DNA of 64,000 bases from Acidithiobacillus sp. YTS05 (lineage in GTDB: Bacteria > Pseudomonadota > Gammaproteobacteria > Acidithiobacillales > Acidithiobacillaceae): the NCBI RefSeq assembly GCF_024396695.1, contig NZ_CP094359.1:806001-870000 (forward strand). The letters run 5' to 3'. Positions 26,778 through 36,746 of this stretch are shown one piece after another. The stretch's first letter is position 1; every line of letters begins with the position of its first letter. The notes under the pieces are model-generated. The model saw nothing but the letters and a program-made list of their open reading frames with translations. It was not told the DNA's origin and did not search any database. The translations under genes and the position numbers were made by a program.

Positions 26778-26853
26778 AGATTCGAACTCACGAGGGGCGT
26801 GAACCCCTGCCGGTTTTCAAGACCGGTGCAATCAACCGCTCTGCCACACCTCC
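26764..26853 (-). tRNA. tRNA-Ser (anticodon UGA)
   Basis: Class II tRNA of 90 bases. Acceptor GGAGGTG pairs with CGCCTCC (one U-G), the anticodon stem CCGGT/ACCGG encloses CTTGAAA, and the anticodon TGA is at 26817-26819 (plus strand TCA). A long variable arm and encoded CCA are present. Its 3' half is supplied by the integrated element. Confidence 0.97.
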
Positions 26854-26994
26854 GAAGTGCCCAGTGTACGCAAAATGGCGCCGCCGGGGAATGGAGAAGG
26901 AATGAACTCCTGAAACGGATCGCCCGTAATTGTGGATCGAGCGCAAGCATCGCGCGTATCATGGGCAATAATATTTCCCGCTCCTGGAGGATCC

Positions 26995-27267
26995 GTGTTT
27001 CTTCTTAAAGTGTTGTTTCCCAGTGCCGATGCGATGCAGGTGGCCTTGAGCAAAGTTCGCGAGCAGCTGGCCGAACTGCAGGATGCGCCGATGGAACTGC
27101 AGTCGGCGTTGCAACTGCTGCTGCGTGAAAATCCGCGTATGGAAGCGGCGGAGTTTGCAGAGAAACCGGCTATTGCGGCCATCTATGGCGGTTTTGATCC
27201 CCAGGCGGCGGCCATTGCCGAGGCAGCGCTGCTCGAGGCCGGAGCGCTGGAAGTGATTCAGGAATAA
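26995..27267 (+). CDS. Small conserved-looking protein of unknown function
   Basis: 90 residues, starts with GTG preceded by GGAGGATCC. The N-terminal half has a helical QVALSKVREQLAELQDAPMELQSALQLLL segment; the C-terminal half is alanine and glutamate rich. I do not recognise a family. It lies between tRNA-Ser and the convergent aldolase gene, 6 bases from the aldolase stop codon. Confidence 0.55.
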   Translation: MFLLKVLFPSADAMQVALSKVREQLAELQDAPMELQSALQLLLRENPRMEAAEFAEKPAIAAIYGGFDPQAAAIAEAALLEAGALEVIQE

Positions 27268-27273
27268 CGCCCT

Positions 27274-27879
27274 TCAGCTGGCGCGGGCGATGGCGCGCAG
27301 CAAAGCCTCGCCGCAATCGTCGGCCTGCTGGCCCGCCACCAGAATGCCATCTTCATGGCCGGTCATGCTGAGCAGCACCGGTAATCTGGCATGGCGGGCG
27401 ATGTCTCGTACCGCTGCGGCCATAGCCGGCGTACCGTACTCTACATCGGCTGGGGTGCGTGGCAGATCCAGTGCTGCCGCACGCCTCCACAGTTCGGGCA
27501 GGTGCGCGTGAAATACCCAGTGGATGTCTGGCCGCAGATCATAGAGTGCCGCGTGGCTCATGGACTCGGAGGAGGGCGCCACCGGTCCGCGTGCCCAGAT
27601 GGTATTGGCATCAATATCCCAGTTTTCGACGAGACTGTAGTGCTGGGGACCGAGGCTGGCCAGCTCCCCGGTTTGCGTGCCGGTAATCCAGAAGCCTTCA
27701 GTGCAGCGACGGCTCAGATTGCCAAAACCGATGCCCCCATAGCGCCTGGGGTCTGCGCCAATGCCGCCGATGGCGCGCAGACGGCTGCGCCAGAACTCCA
27801 GTTCGCGGATAAACTCCGGGGCGGGAGCGTCGCCCGCCTGCCAATGGAGTTGGAACTTGGTGACGCCTTCTTCTTCCAT
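27274..27879 (-). CDS. Class II aldolase/adducin family protein
   Basis: 201 residues with the class II aldolase layout: GIGFGNLSRRC near the N-terminus, the WVFHAHLPELW motif with the metal-binding histidines, and MTGHEDGILVAG near the C-terminus (third histidine). Members act as zinc-dependent sugar-phosphate aldolases or epimerases such as fuculose-phosphate aldolase or MtnB dehydratase; the exact substrate is not evident. Lies just downstream of the Smr gene (3-base gap), suggesting cotranscription. Confidence 0.82.
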   Translation of the reverse strand: MEEEGVTKFQLHWQAGDAPAPEFIRELEFWRSRLRAIGGIGADPRRYGGIGFGNLSRRCTEGFWITGTQTGELASLGPQHYSLVENWDIDANTIWARGPVAPSSESMSHAALYDLRPDIHWVFHAHLPELWRRAAALDLPRTPADVEYGTPAMAAAVRDIARHARLPVLLSMTGHEDGILVAGQQADDCGEALLRAIARAS

Positions 27880-27882
27880 AGA

Positions 27883-28266
27883 TTACTTTTTGAGAAAAAT
27901 TGACTGCAGCATACGATACCAGAATGGCGGCTTGCTGACTGCATTCTCGACATCCGGGGCGGCCTTGGCGGGCGGAATGACGTCGGCGGGGTAGAGATCG
28001 ACCCAGGTGGCCCCCCAGCTGCTGCGGTCCTGGGCAAGGCCGAAGGCCCGTACCGCTGTTTCGTGGCGCAGGATGGTATGCACCCGCCGGCGCAGAACGC
28101 CCTTGCCTTTGCCATGGATGATGCGGACTCGCAGGACTCCCGCAGCGCGACAGGCGCGCAGATACTCGCGGACCAGATCGTTGACTTCGGCTGGGCGAAA
28201 CTGGTGCAGGTCGAGGATGCCGTCGAGGGGGATCGGCACGGCACGGTCTTCATGCAGCTGCTTCAT
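27883..28266 (-). CDS. Smr domain protein
   Basis: 127 residues with an Smr (small MutS-related) domain: LDLHQFRPAEVNDLVREYL and the signature HGKGKGVLRRRVHTIL. Smr domains are nucleases or nucleic-acid binding modules. The C-terminal tail is charged and hydrophobic without clear family. It overlaps the DUF1275 gene by 17 bases and precedes the aldolase. Confidence 0.87.
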   Translation of the reverse strand: MKQLHEDRAVPIPLDGILDLHQFRPAEVNDLVREYLRACRAAGVLRVRIIHGKGKGVLRRRVHTILRHETAVRAFGLAQDRSSWGATWVDLYPADVIPPAKAAPDVENAVSKPPFWYRMLQSIFLKK

Positions 28267-28912
28267 GCCGTCCCAAAAACCACACCCCGAGCAACGCCAG
28301 CCAGGGCAGATTGACCGCCAGCACCGGGCTCAGCCAGAGCAGTGCCGCGATGAAAACCGCGCCGCCCGCGTAGGCGAGCAGGGCGGCGAGCTGCTGCATC
28401 GTCACCCAGCCGGGTTTTTCCCGCTTTTGCAGGGCCTGGGTAAGGCTGATCAGGATGCTGGTCAGGGTGTTGGTGAACACTACCGAGGGAACGCCGGCCA
28501 CGTTGACTCGGCGTGCGAGGACGCTTTGCGTCCCCATGGCCACCGCAGAACCGAGAATCATTATTGCCAGCGGCCCGCCGCCGGCGGGAAAGCCCCAGAG
28601 CCACCAGCCCGCGGCAAAGATCCACAGGCCCAGCAGCTCCAGAAAGAGGATGCGTTCACCGCGTCCGAGAGCTGTTGCTCCCAAAGCGCTGGCGGCTACG
28701 GCGCCAATGATGAAACCGATGAGGGCCAGGAGGGAGTGGGTAGCCAAGGCCAAGTGTCCTTGCCCCAAGGCCAGACCGAGGAGGGCGAGATTGCCGGTCA
28801 TGGCCGAGGTAAAAACGTCGTGAAAGCGCAGGAATGCCGTCACGTCGGCGGAGGCGGCGATGGCGGAAAGAAGTTGGATGCGCAGGTCGGCTCGGGTAAA
28901 CGCGTGCGTCAT
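28250..28912 (-). CDS. DUF1275 (YoaK-like) membrane protein
   Basis: Predicted six-helix inner-membrane protein of the YoaK/DUF1275 family, with the typical DVTAFLRFHDVFTSAMTGNLALLG start and GTQSVLARRVNVAGVPSVVFTNTLTSI middle block. Function unknown. The ATG at 28912 is chosen because the extra upstream codons run into the preceding reading frame; only 2 bases separate it from the DUF3683 oxidoreductase stop. Confidence 0.85.
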   Translation of the reverse strand: MTHAFTRADLRIQLLSAIAASADVTAFLRFHDVFTSAMTGNLALLGLALGQGHLALATHSLLALIGFIIGAVAASALGATALGRGERILFLELLGLWIFAAGWWLWGFPAGGGPLAIMILGSAVAMGTQSVLARRVNVAGVPSVVFTNTLTSILISLTQALQKREKPGWVTMQQLAALLAYAGGAVFIAALLWLSPVLAVNLPWLALLGVWFLGRHEAAA

Positions 28913-28914
28913 CC

Positions 28915-31900
28915 CTACAGTAAGACCCGTTCGATGCCACCATTGCGGGCGGCCTCGGCAAATTGTCGCGCCCAATCGACCCCCATCTGTGCCTTGGCGA
29001 GTTCGACGACGATATAGTCGGTATCGAGGCCGGTATCCAGACGGTAGCGTTCCAGACCCTGCTGACAGGCCGGGCAGGAAGTCAGCAACTTGACGTTGCC
29101 ACCCTGCGCCTTGGGCGCGCCGGTGAGGGCCTGGATGTCCTGGTGCAGGACTTCTTCCTTGCGCGCGCGCAGTTGCGTCGCGATATCCGGACGACTACTG
29201 GCCAGGGTACCGGCTTCGCCGCAGCAGCGCTCGGAGCCGCGCACCGGCTGGCCGAGCAGGGTCTCCGCCACGGTCAGCGGCTTGTGCGTCTTCATCGGAC
29301 TATGACAAGGGTCATGGTAGAGATACTGCACGCCGGCAACGCCTTCCATGCGCACCCCCTTCTCCATGAGAAACTCATGGATGTCGAGCAGGCGGCAGCC
29401 GGGAAAGATCTGCTCAAACTGGTACTTGAGCAACTGGTCCATGCAGGTGCCGCAAGACAGGATGACGGTCTTGATATCCAGATAGTTGAGGGTGTTGGCC
29501 ACGCGGTGAAAGAGCACTTGATTGCGCACCGAGATTTCCTGCCCCTTGTCTTCCTGACCGGCAGCGGTCTGCGGGTAGCCGCAGCAAAGATAGCCGGGGG
29601 GCAGCACCGTCTGTACTCCCACGCGATAGAGCATGGCGAGGGTGGCCAGACCAATCTGGCTGAACAGGCGCTCGCTGCCACAGCCGGGAAAGTAGAATAC
29701 TGCCTCGCTGTCCGGGGCGGTCTGCGGATCGCGCAGAATGGGCACGGTTTCGTGGTCGACGATGCCGAGAATCTGGCGCATGGTCTGCGCCCCCATGTCG
29801 GTCGGCAGCGGCTTGCGCAAGAAGTGAATGACCTCGGCGCGGATATCGGCCTTGCCCGTGGTAGCCGGCGCCTCACCCTTGGGTAGCAGGGGCCGGACGA
29901 TGCGGTGCGCCAGGGCCTGCGCCTGATAGGCGGGCTGCAGCACGCCACGGCGCAGGAAGTGTACGGTCTGCGGGTCACTGGCGTTGAGATAGCTCATGGC
30001 CAGCCGGGTACCGGCGCTGAAGGTCTTTTCGCCGCGCGCGCGCAGAAGATTGCGAATGTGCACCGAGACCTCGCCAAAATCGATATCCACCGGACAGGGG
30101 GTCATGCACTTGTGGCAGGTGGTGCAATGGTCGGCAACATCTTCCAGGGCCTGAAAATGCTGCTGCGATACCCCGCGCCGGGTCTGCTCTTCGTAGAGAA
30201 AGGCCTCGATCAAAAGCCCTGTCGCCAGGATCTTGTTGCGCGGCGAATAGAGCAGATTGGCGCGTGGCACATGGGTCATGCAGACTGGCTTGCACTTACC
30301 GCAACGCAGGCAGTCCTTGATCTCGCGGTTGAGGCTGTCGAGCTCGCTCGCCTCGAGAATCAGCGCCTCCTGCTCCACCAGTTGCAGTGACGGGGTATAG
30401 GCGCTTTCCAGTCCCGAACCGGGCAGCAGTTTACCCGGATTAAAGACCCCATCCGGATCGACCTGCGCCTTGTATTGCTGGAAGGCTGCCATCTTTTCTG
30501 GCTCCAGCCAGCGCATCTTGGTGATGCCGATGCCGTGCTCACCGGAGATGACGCCGCCCAACTCCTTAGCGACCTCCATGATGCGGTCGACGACCCGGTC
30601 GGCCTCCTGCAGCATCTCGCGGTCGGAAGAGAGCACGGGTAGGTTGGTGTGAATGTTGCCGTCGCCAGCGTGCATGTGCAGGGCGACAAAGATGCGCGTA
30701 CGCCGGACCCTCTCGTGGATGCGCCGGATCTCGCCCAGTACCCCGGTGAAGCGCTCCCCCGCGAAGAGCTCTTCCAGGGGCTTGCCGATGTCCTGGCGGT
30801 AACTGATGCGCAGATCGCGCCGCAAGAGCAACTGCAAGAGGCTCTGCTGGGGATCGATCTGCCCTTGCTCTTCCGCGGGTACGCTGGGGAGTAACTCCTC
30901 GGCGGGCTGGTCAAGATGGGCAAGATAATGCTCCCAGCGACCGTGGACTTCCTGGAGGAGGGCAAGCGCCGCTTCTCGTTTGCCCGCCACGATGGCGCGC
31001 TCTTCGGCGCTGTCCTCAAAATCCTTCACCCGCCGCAGCTCCGGCATCTCTCCCTGCAGATAGCCTTGCAAAGCATCGATGATGCGCAGTTTATTGGCAA
31101 TCGACTGTTCGATATTTAGGCGCTCGACGGCGCGGGTATATTCGCCCAGCCGATCGAGGGGGATGACGACATCTTCATTGATCTTGAAGGCGTTGGTATG
31201 CGCAGCAATCGCTGCGGTACGGCTACGGTCGGCCCAGAAGCGACGTCGCGACTCGGGGGTGGTGGCGATGAAGCCTTCGGCGCCGCGGGCATTGGCCAAG
31301 CGCACCAGCGCCGAGGCACAGGCGCCGACGGCGTCGGCATCGTCGCTGGCAATGTCGGCCAGCAGCAGCATGCGCGGGCGCTCGCGCCGCGGCGCCTTGT
31401 TGCTGTACTTGACCGCCTTGATGTACCGCTCGTCGAGGTGCTCCAGACCGGTCAGCAGCACCTCCGCCCGACCTTCTACATAGTTCTTGAGCTCGACGAT
31501 GGCAGCGACCGCCGGCTCCAGGTCCTTGCCGTAAAACTCCAGACAGACCGTGCGCAGGTGCTTAGGCATGCGGTGCAGAATGAAGCGCCCGGAGGTGATG
31601 ATGCCGTCGCAACCTTCCTTCTGGATGCCCGGCAAGCCCCCCAGGGCCTTGTCGGTGACATCCTTGCCCAATCCGGCCTTGCGAAAACCGCCACCGGGGA
31701 GTTCGAGGATCTCGGGTGCGGCTACGGGGGTTTTGCCATCCGCCTCGTAGCGGGTGATGCGAAAGCGCACCTGCTCCTGGTCGTGGATCTTGCCCAGGTT
31801 GTGATCCAGGCGTTCGACCTCCAGCCAGCGGGCATCGGGCATGACCATGCGCCAGGAGGCCAGGTTATCCAGGGTGGTGCCCCAGAGTACCGCCTTTTTG

Positions 31901-32742
31901 CCGCCCGCATTCATGGCGATGTTGCCGCCGATGGTGGAGGCATCGAGAGAGGTGGGGTCGACGGCAAAGACCAGCCCGGCGCTTTCGGCCAGGTCAGCAA
32001 CCACCTTGGTGACTACTCCCGCGCCGGCTTCGACGACGGGCACCAGGGCATCGCAGTCGGGCAGGGCGACTTCCTGTATCGCCGATAGGGAGTCCAGTTT
32101 TTCGGTATTGATGACGGCGCTGCGCGGTGTCAGGGGGATCGCCCCGCCGGTATAGCCGGTACCGCCGCCGCGCGGGATGATGGCCAGCTGCAGTTCGCGA
32201 CAGACGCGTACCTGCTCAGCCAGTTCTGCTTCCGTTGCTGGGTAGAGGACCACCAGCGGCAGCTCGACGCGCCAATCCGAGGCATCGGTGACGTGTGCTA
32301 CCCGGGCATAGGGGCTGAAGTCCACATGATCTTTGGGGCTGACCTTGGCCAGGGCCTGCCCCGCCCGCTTGCGCAGCTCGCGCTCGGCATCGAAGTTCGC
32401 GATGAAACGTTGCTTGGCGCCGCGGCAGCGATCGAGGAGCTGCAAAACCAGAGCATTGCCTTCGGCGCGCTGGGCAATCTCGTCCAGGCGGTGCTCCAGG
32501 GCCTGCCAGAGGGCACGGCGTCGCTTGGAGTCGGAGGAGAGGTCCTCCTGCAGATAGGGGTTGCGCGCCACCACCCAGAGATCGCCCAGTACCTCGAAGA
32601 GCATCCGCGCCGAACGCCCGGTGACCCGCTGCCCGCGCAGCGTTTCCAGGGTCTCCCAGGCTTCGTCCCCAAGGAATCGGCAGACGATCTCGCGGTCGGA
32701 AAAGGAGGTGTAGTTGTAGGGAATTTCGCGTCGTTCGCTCAC
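28915..32742 (-). CDS. DUF3683 FAD-linked oxidase/Fe-S oxidoreductase fusion
   Basis: 1275-residue protein with three parts. An N-terminal DUF3683 region (about 1-130); a D-lactate/glycolate-oxidase-type FAD module with [11 protein letters not shown] at about 190-200 and [15 protein letters not shown] near 690; and a GlpC/HdrD-type part with [11 protein letters not shown] near 815, [12 protein letters not shown] near 876 and two CCG motifs (CCGYPQ near 1054, CCGEAG near 1174). The layout predicts oxidation of a 2-hydroxy acid with electrons going through 4Fe-4S clusters to a quinone or disulfide acceptor. The substrate is unknown. Overlaps panC by 4 bases. Confidence 0.85.
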   Translation of the reverse strand: MSERREIPYNYTSFSDREIVCRFLGDEAWETLETLRGQRVTGRSARMLFEVLGDLWVVARNPYLQEDLSSDSKRRRALWQALEHRLDEIAQRAEGNALVLQLLDRCRGAKQRFIANFDAERELRKRAGQALAKVSPKDHVDFSPYARVAHVTDASDWRVELPLVVLYPATEAELAEQVRVCRELQLAIIPRGGGTGYTGGAIPLTPRSAVINTEKLDSLSAIQEVALPDCDALVPVVEAGAGVVTKVVADLAESAGLVFAVDPTSLDASTIGGNIAMNAGGKKAVLWGTTLDNLASWRMVMPDARWLEVERLDHNLGKIHDQEQVRFRITRYEADGKTPVAAPEILELPGGGFRKAGLGKDVTDKALGGLPGIQKEGCDGIITSGRFILHRMPKHLRTVCLEFYGKDLEPAVAAIVELKNYVEGRAEVLLTGLEHLDERYIKAVKYSNKAPRRERPRMLLLADIASDDADAVGACASALVRLANARGAEGFIATTPESRRRFWADRSRTAAIAAHTNAFKINEDVVIPLDRLGEYTRAVERLNIEQSIANKLRIIDALQGYLQGEMPELRRVKDFEDSAEERAIVAGKREAALALLQEVHGRWEHYLAHLDQPAEELLPSVPAEEQGQIDPQQSLLQLLLRRDLRISYRQDIGKPLEELFAGERFTGVLGEIRRIHERVRRTRIFVALHMHAGDGNIHTNLPVLSSDREMLQEADRVVDRIMEVAKELGGVISGEHGIGITKMRWLEPEKMAAFQQYKAQVDPDGVFNPGKLLPGSGLESAYTPSLQLVEQEALILEASELDSLNREIKDCLRCGKCKPVCMTHVPRANLLYSPRNKILATGLLIEAFLYEEQTRRGVSQQHFQALEDVADHCTTCHKCMTPCPVDIDFGEVSVHIRNLLRARGEKTFSAGTRLAMSYLNASDPQTVHFLRRGVLQPAYQAQALAHRIVRPLLPKGEAPATTGKADIRAEVIHFLRKPLPTDMGAQTMRQILGIVDHETVPILRDPQTAPDSEAVFYFPGCGSERLFSQIGLATLAMLYRVGVQTVLPPGYLCCGYPQTAAGQEDKGQEISVRNQVLFHRVANTLNYLDIKTVILSCGTCMDQLLKYQFEQIFPGCRLLDIHEFLMEKGVRMEGVAGVQYLYHDPCHSPMKTHKPLTVAETLLGQPVRGSERCCGEAGTLASSRPDIATQLRARKEEVLHQDIQALTGAPKAQGGNVKLLTSCPACQQGLERYRLDTGLDTDYIVVELAKAQMGVDWARQFAEAARNGGIERVLL

Positions 32743-33572
32743 GGAATCACCATGTTGTCGATCAGTCGCACATCGCCCAGGCGGGCAGCAGCCAGCCAGC
32801 GTGCCCCGGGCCGGATCTCGCTCACGGGTTCCAGACTTTCACTGTTCCGCAGTTCCAGATAGTCCACGGCAAAGCCCGCCGCCTGCAGACGCTCTCTGGC
32901 GTCCCGGGCTGGAGCCTGTACCAGGCTACCCACAGGAAGCTGGCAGAGCTGTCGCAGTTCGGTCGCGAGGCGTGGCGCCAGGATGCGCTGTTCGGATGTC
33001 AGGCGGCTGTTGCGGGAACTCCGGGCCAGGCCGTCGCCATCGCGCTGGGTCGGTCCACAAAGGAGCTGGACGGGAAGATTCAGGTCGTCGAGCATCTGCC
33101 CGACAATGCGGTATTGTTGATAATCCTTTTCCCCCAAGACCAGGATGTCTGGCTGGGCCAGGTGCAGCAATTTGAGGACGATGGTGGCCACGCCGGTGAA
33201 ATGTCCGGGCCGCTGCGTACCGCAGAGGATACTGCTGAGCCGCTCGGGCGGGACAACCTGTGTTTGTTCGGCAGCGCCCCGGGGATAGAGATCGTCGTCG
33301 CTGGGCACGAAGACGGTCGTGCAGCCGTGCTCCGCCAGTTGCTGCAGGTCGCTCTCCAGCGTGCGCGGATAGCTTGCAAAGTCCTCTTCCGGGCCAAACT
33401 GCAAGGGATTGACGTAGATGCTCACCAGTACCTGCTCCGCCCGCGCCTGGGCAAGGCGCAGCAGCGCGAGGTGCCCAGCATGGAGATGGCCCATGGTGGG
33501 GACCAGCGCCAGACTGCCACGCTGCTGCTGTCGCCAGTTCCGCAGGCTGTCGGGATTGCGCAGAATGGGCAT
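32739..33572 (-). CDS. panC: Pantoate-beta-alanine ligase
   Basis: Makes pantothenate from pantoate, beta-alanine and ATP. The nucleotidyl-transferase signatures [46 protein letters not shown] and [15 protein letters not shown] are all there. 277 residues, normal. It follows panB with a one-base overlap, completing a panB-panC pair within the long minus-strand operon. Confidence 0.96.
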   Translation of the reverse strand: MPILRNPDSLRNWRQQQRGSLALVPTMGHLHAGHLALLRLAQARAEQVLVSIYVNPLQFGPEEDFASYPRTLESDLQQLAEHGCTTVFVPSDDDLYPRGAAEQTQVVPPERLSSILCGTQRPGHFTGVATIVLKLLHLAQPDILVLGEKDYQQYRIVGQMLDDLNLPVQLLCGPTQRDGDGLARSSRNSRLTSEQRILAPRLATELRQLCQLPVGSLVQAPARDARERLQAAGFAVDYLELRNSESLEPVSEIRPGARWLAAARLGDVRLIDNMVIP

Positions 33573-34366
33573 CAGCGTTTACCCGCTTTGCCGGGAAAGG
33601 ATTGCTCGCGCACCGCCTGCACATAGTCGCCGAGTCCGGCGCGCAGCAGGGCCGCACCATCGACAAAGGCGCGGGCAAAGGGAGGGGCCTTGCCGAAGCC
33701 GAGAACATCGTGCAGCACGAGAACCTGGGCATCGGTATCCGGCCCGGCACCAATACCGATGACGGGGATGGGGCTCTGCGCCGAGATACGCGCGGCAAGC
33801 TCAGCGGGAACCGCTTCCAGGAGCAGGAAACGGGCGCCGGATTGCGCCAGAGTCAGGGCCTCCTGCTCCAGGCGTTCTGCCGCCGCGGGTGTCGTGGCCT
33901 GGCGCTGAAAGCCGCCCCACTGGCGCAGGCGCTGTGGGGTCAGGCCAAGGTGTACGCAGACGTTCAGTCCGCGCGCCGCAGAAAATTCCAGGTGCTCGCG
34001 GAATTCGAGTCCGCCTTCCCACTTGATCACCTCGGCCCCTGCGCGCAGCAGGGTGCTGGCGGAGCGCCAGCACTGCGCCGGGCTTTCCTCGTAGCTGCCC
34101 AAAGGGAGGTCGGCAAAGACCAAGCTGCGCTGACAGGCGCGCGCCACCATTTCGGTGTGATAGGCCATCTGTTCCAGTGTCACCTGCAAGGTGTCGCGAT
34201 GACCCTGGACGACCATCCCCAGGGAATCGCCAACCAGGACGCCATCGACGCCGGCCTCTTCCGCCAGCTTGGCGAAGGGATGATCGTAAGCCGTCACTAA
34301 GACGCGCTTTTCCCCGCGTTCCTTGGCCGCGATCCAGGTATCGATCCGTTTGCTCAACTCCGCCAC
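33572..34366 (-). CDS. panB: 3-methyl-2-oxobutanoate hydroxymethyltransferase
   Basis: First committed enzyme of pantothenate synthesis, a TIM-barrel transferring a hydroxymethyl group from methylene-THF to ketoisovalerate. Identified by VLVGDSLGMVVQGHRDTLQVTLEQMAYH, FADLPLGSYEESP and IGIGAGPDTDAQVLVLHDVLG. 264 residues, typical. It overlaps the deoxynucleoside kinase gene by 13 bases. Confidence 0.96.
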   Translation of the reverse strand: MAELSKRIDTWIAAKERGEKRVLVTAYDHPFAKLAEEAGVDGVLVGDSLGMVVQGHRDTLQVTLEQMAYHTEMVARACQRSLVFADLPLGSYEESPAQCWRSASTLLRAGAEVIKWEGGLEFREHLEFSAARGLNVCVHLGLTPQRLRQWGGFQRQATTPAAAERLEQEALTLAQSGARFLLLEAVPAELAARISAQSPIPVIGIGAGPDTDAQVLVLHDVLGFGKAPPFARAFVDGAALLRAGLGDYVQAVREQSFPGKAGKR

Positions 34367-34947
34367 CCCAACTCGTGTAGTTTATTCCCGACTAAATCAG
34401 TCAAGATTTTAGCATCCTTTTTGTGTGCGACGAAGTCCAGGTTCTCGCCGCGCAGGTCGAGGACCGCACCCGAATATCCGGCAAAAAAATCCGCATAGCG
34501 CGCCTGGACTCCGGCCAGGTATTCGCGTTGCATGGCGGCATCCCATTGATCACCGCGCGCCCGCACGCGCGCATGGAGGACCTCCAACGGTGCATCAAGG
34601 AAGATCATCAGATCTACCTGGGGTGGCTGCGGTAACAGTCGGGCACGAATCTGCAGATAGAGATCGCGCTCCGCTGCTGACAGGGTCTGCGTGGTGAACA
34701 ACAAATCCTTGTCCGGGCCGTGATCGCTGAAACACCAGCCAGCGGGCAATGCCTGCCACTGGGCACAGCGCTGCAGCAAGAAATGCAGTTCCGTTGCCAG
34801 GGCGTGGCGGCCATCGGCGTAGAGCTCCGCCAGGAAGGGATTGTCTCCCGGCATCTCCAGACATGTTTCCGCGTCAAAATGTCTGGCCAATAGCTGCGTA
34901 AGACTGGTTTTTCCGGCCCCCATGGGGCCTTCGACAACAATCAGCAT
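34354..34947 (-). CDS. Deoxynucleoside kinase
   Basis: 197 residues with P-loop VEGPMGAGKTSL and the DRS-region pattern FSDHGPDKDLLF, followed by YLQIRARLLPQPPQVDLMIFLDAPLEVLHARVRARGD with the lid-type arginines. This is the bacterial dNK/deoxyguanosine kinase group, which salvages deoxynucleosides; in gammaproteobacteria it is often placed next to folK and panB, as here. Exact nucleoside not assignable. Overlaps folK by 7 bases. Confidence 0.87.
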   Translation of the reverse strand: MLIVVEGPMGAGKTSLTQLLARHFDAETCLEMPGDNPFLAELYADGRHALATELHFLLQRCAQWQALPAGWCFSDHGPDKDLLFTTQTLSAAERDLYLQIRARLLPQPPQVDLMIFLDAPLEVLHARVRARGDQWDAAMQREYLAGVQARYADFFAGYSGAVLDLRGENLDFVAHKKDAKILTDLVGNKLHELGWRS

Positions 34948-35465
34948 GAGCGTCGGACTTCCGCGCTGCCGGGCTCCGTCGGCGAGGGCACCGGCGCCAA
35001 GCGCTGGTCGGCAACCGCCGGTAGCAGTTGCGCGATGGTGCCAAGGCCAGGGATCATCAGGCCGGGATCGTAATCCGCCATGGGCTGCAGTACGAAGGCA
35101 CGGTGAGCAATTTGCGGATGCGGTAGGCGCAGACCAGGCTCCTCGCTGCGCAGATCACCATAGACAAGGAGATCGAGATCCAGCACCCGCGGGCCCCAGA
35201 CCAGTTCTAGCGTGCGTTGTCGTCCGGCCTGCTCTTCGATGCTGTGCAGGGCCTGGAGCAGGTCTTTTGGCGACAAAAAGGTTTCCAGGCGTGCCACGGC
35301 ATTGACGAAGGGAGGTTGCGCGACTCCTCCGATGGGCTCCGAAAGATAGTCTTGCGAAACCCAGTCCAAACGCGATTGCGGTAGCGCCGCCAAGGCCGCC
35401 CGTGCCCGCGCCACCTGCACACGGGGGTCTTGCAGGTTGCTGCCAATCCCTACCCAGGCGATCAC
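34941..35465 (-). CDS. folK: HPPK: 2-amino-4-hydroxy-6-hydroxymethyldihydropteridine pyrophosphokinase
   Basis: Folate-pathway enzyme that pyrophosphorylates hydroxymethyldihydropterin. Markers are WVGIGSNLQDPR, FVNAVARLETFLSPKDLLQALHSIE and the signature WGPRVLDLDLLVYGD. The GTG at 35465 overlaps the cca-like stop by 4 bases (GTGA) and starts at the usual family N-terminus (174 residues); a longer in-frame start at 35492 would overlap more and adds a non-family extension. Confidence 0.92.
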   Translation of the reverse strand: MIAWVGIGSNLQDPRVQVARARAALAALPQSRLDWVSQDYLSEPIGGVAQPPFVNAVARLETFLSPKDLLQALHSIEEQAGRQRTLELVWGPRVLDLDLLVYGDLRSEEPGLRLPHPQIAHRAFVLQPMADYDPGLMIPGLGTIAQLLPAVADQRLAPVPSPTEPGSAEVRRSC

Positions 35466-36736
35466 GGCAGCAGCTTTTCTTGTTTCAGCCAACGCAGGGC
35501 TCCATCCTTGTCTTCAAAGGCTCCGTTCCAGGTCGCATCCTGCAAACGCGCAAGCAGATCGCCGAGTTGTGGGCCGGCGGGAATGCCCCAGTTCTGGAGG
35601 TCCCGACCATCTACCGGCACCTTTTGCCAGCGCTGTACCTGCAGATAGTGCCAGGCCGAGCGGCTCAGCTCCGGGTCCTCCCGCAGGGCCAAAGCGCACA
35701 GGATACCTGCCGGCGTCCAGCTCTGCCAGTAGCGCGCCTGCTTGGCCGGCGTAGGCCCCGGTAGGCGCGCGGGCAAGGCGGCAAGGTCGTGCAGCCAAGC
35801 CCTATCCGGAGTCCACTGCCAATATTGCCAATGCCTTGTTCGCAATTCCGTAGCAGTAAAGTAGGCAAGCAGAAGGAGGGCCGTTGCCGGCCGGTCGATG
35901 TTGTCTTGAAATTGCCGTTGGTATGCAGCGAGAGACTGTTCGAGCCGCTGCAAGGCTAACCAGATCGCGGCCGGTGCGGATGCCAATGGCGGTAAGAGTG
36001 GGCCAAGTCCCCAGTCGCAAAATGTGCGCAGGTTACCGGGCAGATCAGGAAGCTGGAGCAGCAGGGATAGTTCGCGGAACAGTCGGGTACCACTCAGATG
36101 GGCAAAGCCATTGGCTGCCAGCACCTCGTGCAGTTGCTGACGGGCTTGCGGACCCAGAGAAAAGCCGAAGCGTCGAGCAAAACGCAGTCCGCGCAGGATC
36201 CGTGTGGGATCGTCCTGAAAGGATCGGGAATGCAGTACCTCGAGGGTGCTGCTGCGGAGATCCGCGCATCCGTGAAACGGGTCGAGGATCTCGGCAAAAG
36301 TGTCCGGGGCGAGCTGCAGGGCGATGGCATTGCAACGAAAATCGCGGCGCTGCAGATCGGTATAGATGTCGGCGGGAAAAACCTCGGGCAAGGCAGCGGG
36401 CTGGGGGTAACGCTCTCCGCGACAACGAGCCAGATCCCAGCGCAGTCCCTCGGGGCTTGTGAGGCTGGCAGTAGCGAACCGCGAACGCTTGTCCAACTGG
36501 AAACCCAGATCCTGCAATACCGCAAGCAGCGGTTCGAGAGGTCCGTCTATGGCAAGATCCCAGTCCTGGCTCGCGCGGCCCAGGAAAAGATCACGGACGA
36601 CGCCGCCCACCAGATAAAGCCGGGAACCGAGGGTATGGGCCTGTGCGCCCAGAAAGCGAAGCTGCTGCAAGCGCGTAGCCGGCCAGAAATTCTGAAGGCG
36701 TTGCAGAAGTTCTCCGTGGTCGCTGTCGAGGACCAC
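35462..36736 (-). CDS. CCA-adding/poly(A) polymerase-family nucleotidyltransferase
   Basis: Class II nucleotidyltransferase of 424 residues: YLVGGVVRDLFLGRASQDWDLAID (catalytic D residues), RRDFRCNAIALQL, and RILRGLRFARRFGF typical of CCA enzymes. It lies directly downstream of pcnB and is most likely the tRNA CCA-adding enzyme, or its CC/A half, though both tRNAs seen here encode CCA. No HD domain was noticed. Same operon as folK through a 4-base overlap. Confidence 0.85.
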   Translation of the reverse strand: MVLDSDHGELLQRLQNFWPATRLQQLRFLGAQAHTLGSRLYLVGGVVRDLFLGRASQDWDLAIDGPLEPLLAVLQDLGFQLDKRSRFATASLTSPEGLRWDLARCRGERYPQPAALPEVFPADIYTDLQRRDFRCNAIALQLAPDTFAEILDPFHGCADLRSSTLEVLHSRSFQDDPTRILRGLRFARRFGFSLGPQARQQLHEVLAANGFAHLSGTRLFRELSLLLQLPDLPGNLRTFCDWGLGPLLPPLASAPAAIWLALQRLEQSLAAYQRQFQDNIDRPATALLLLAYFTATELRTRHWQYWQWTPDRAWLHDLAALPARLPGPTPAKQARYWQSWTPAGILCALALREDPELSRSAWHYLQVQRWQKVPVDGRDLQNWGIPAGPQLGDLLARLQDATWNGAFEDKDGALRWLKQEKLLP

Positions 36737-36746
36737 TGCGCGGAAC

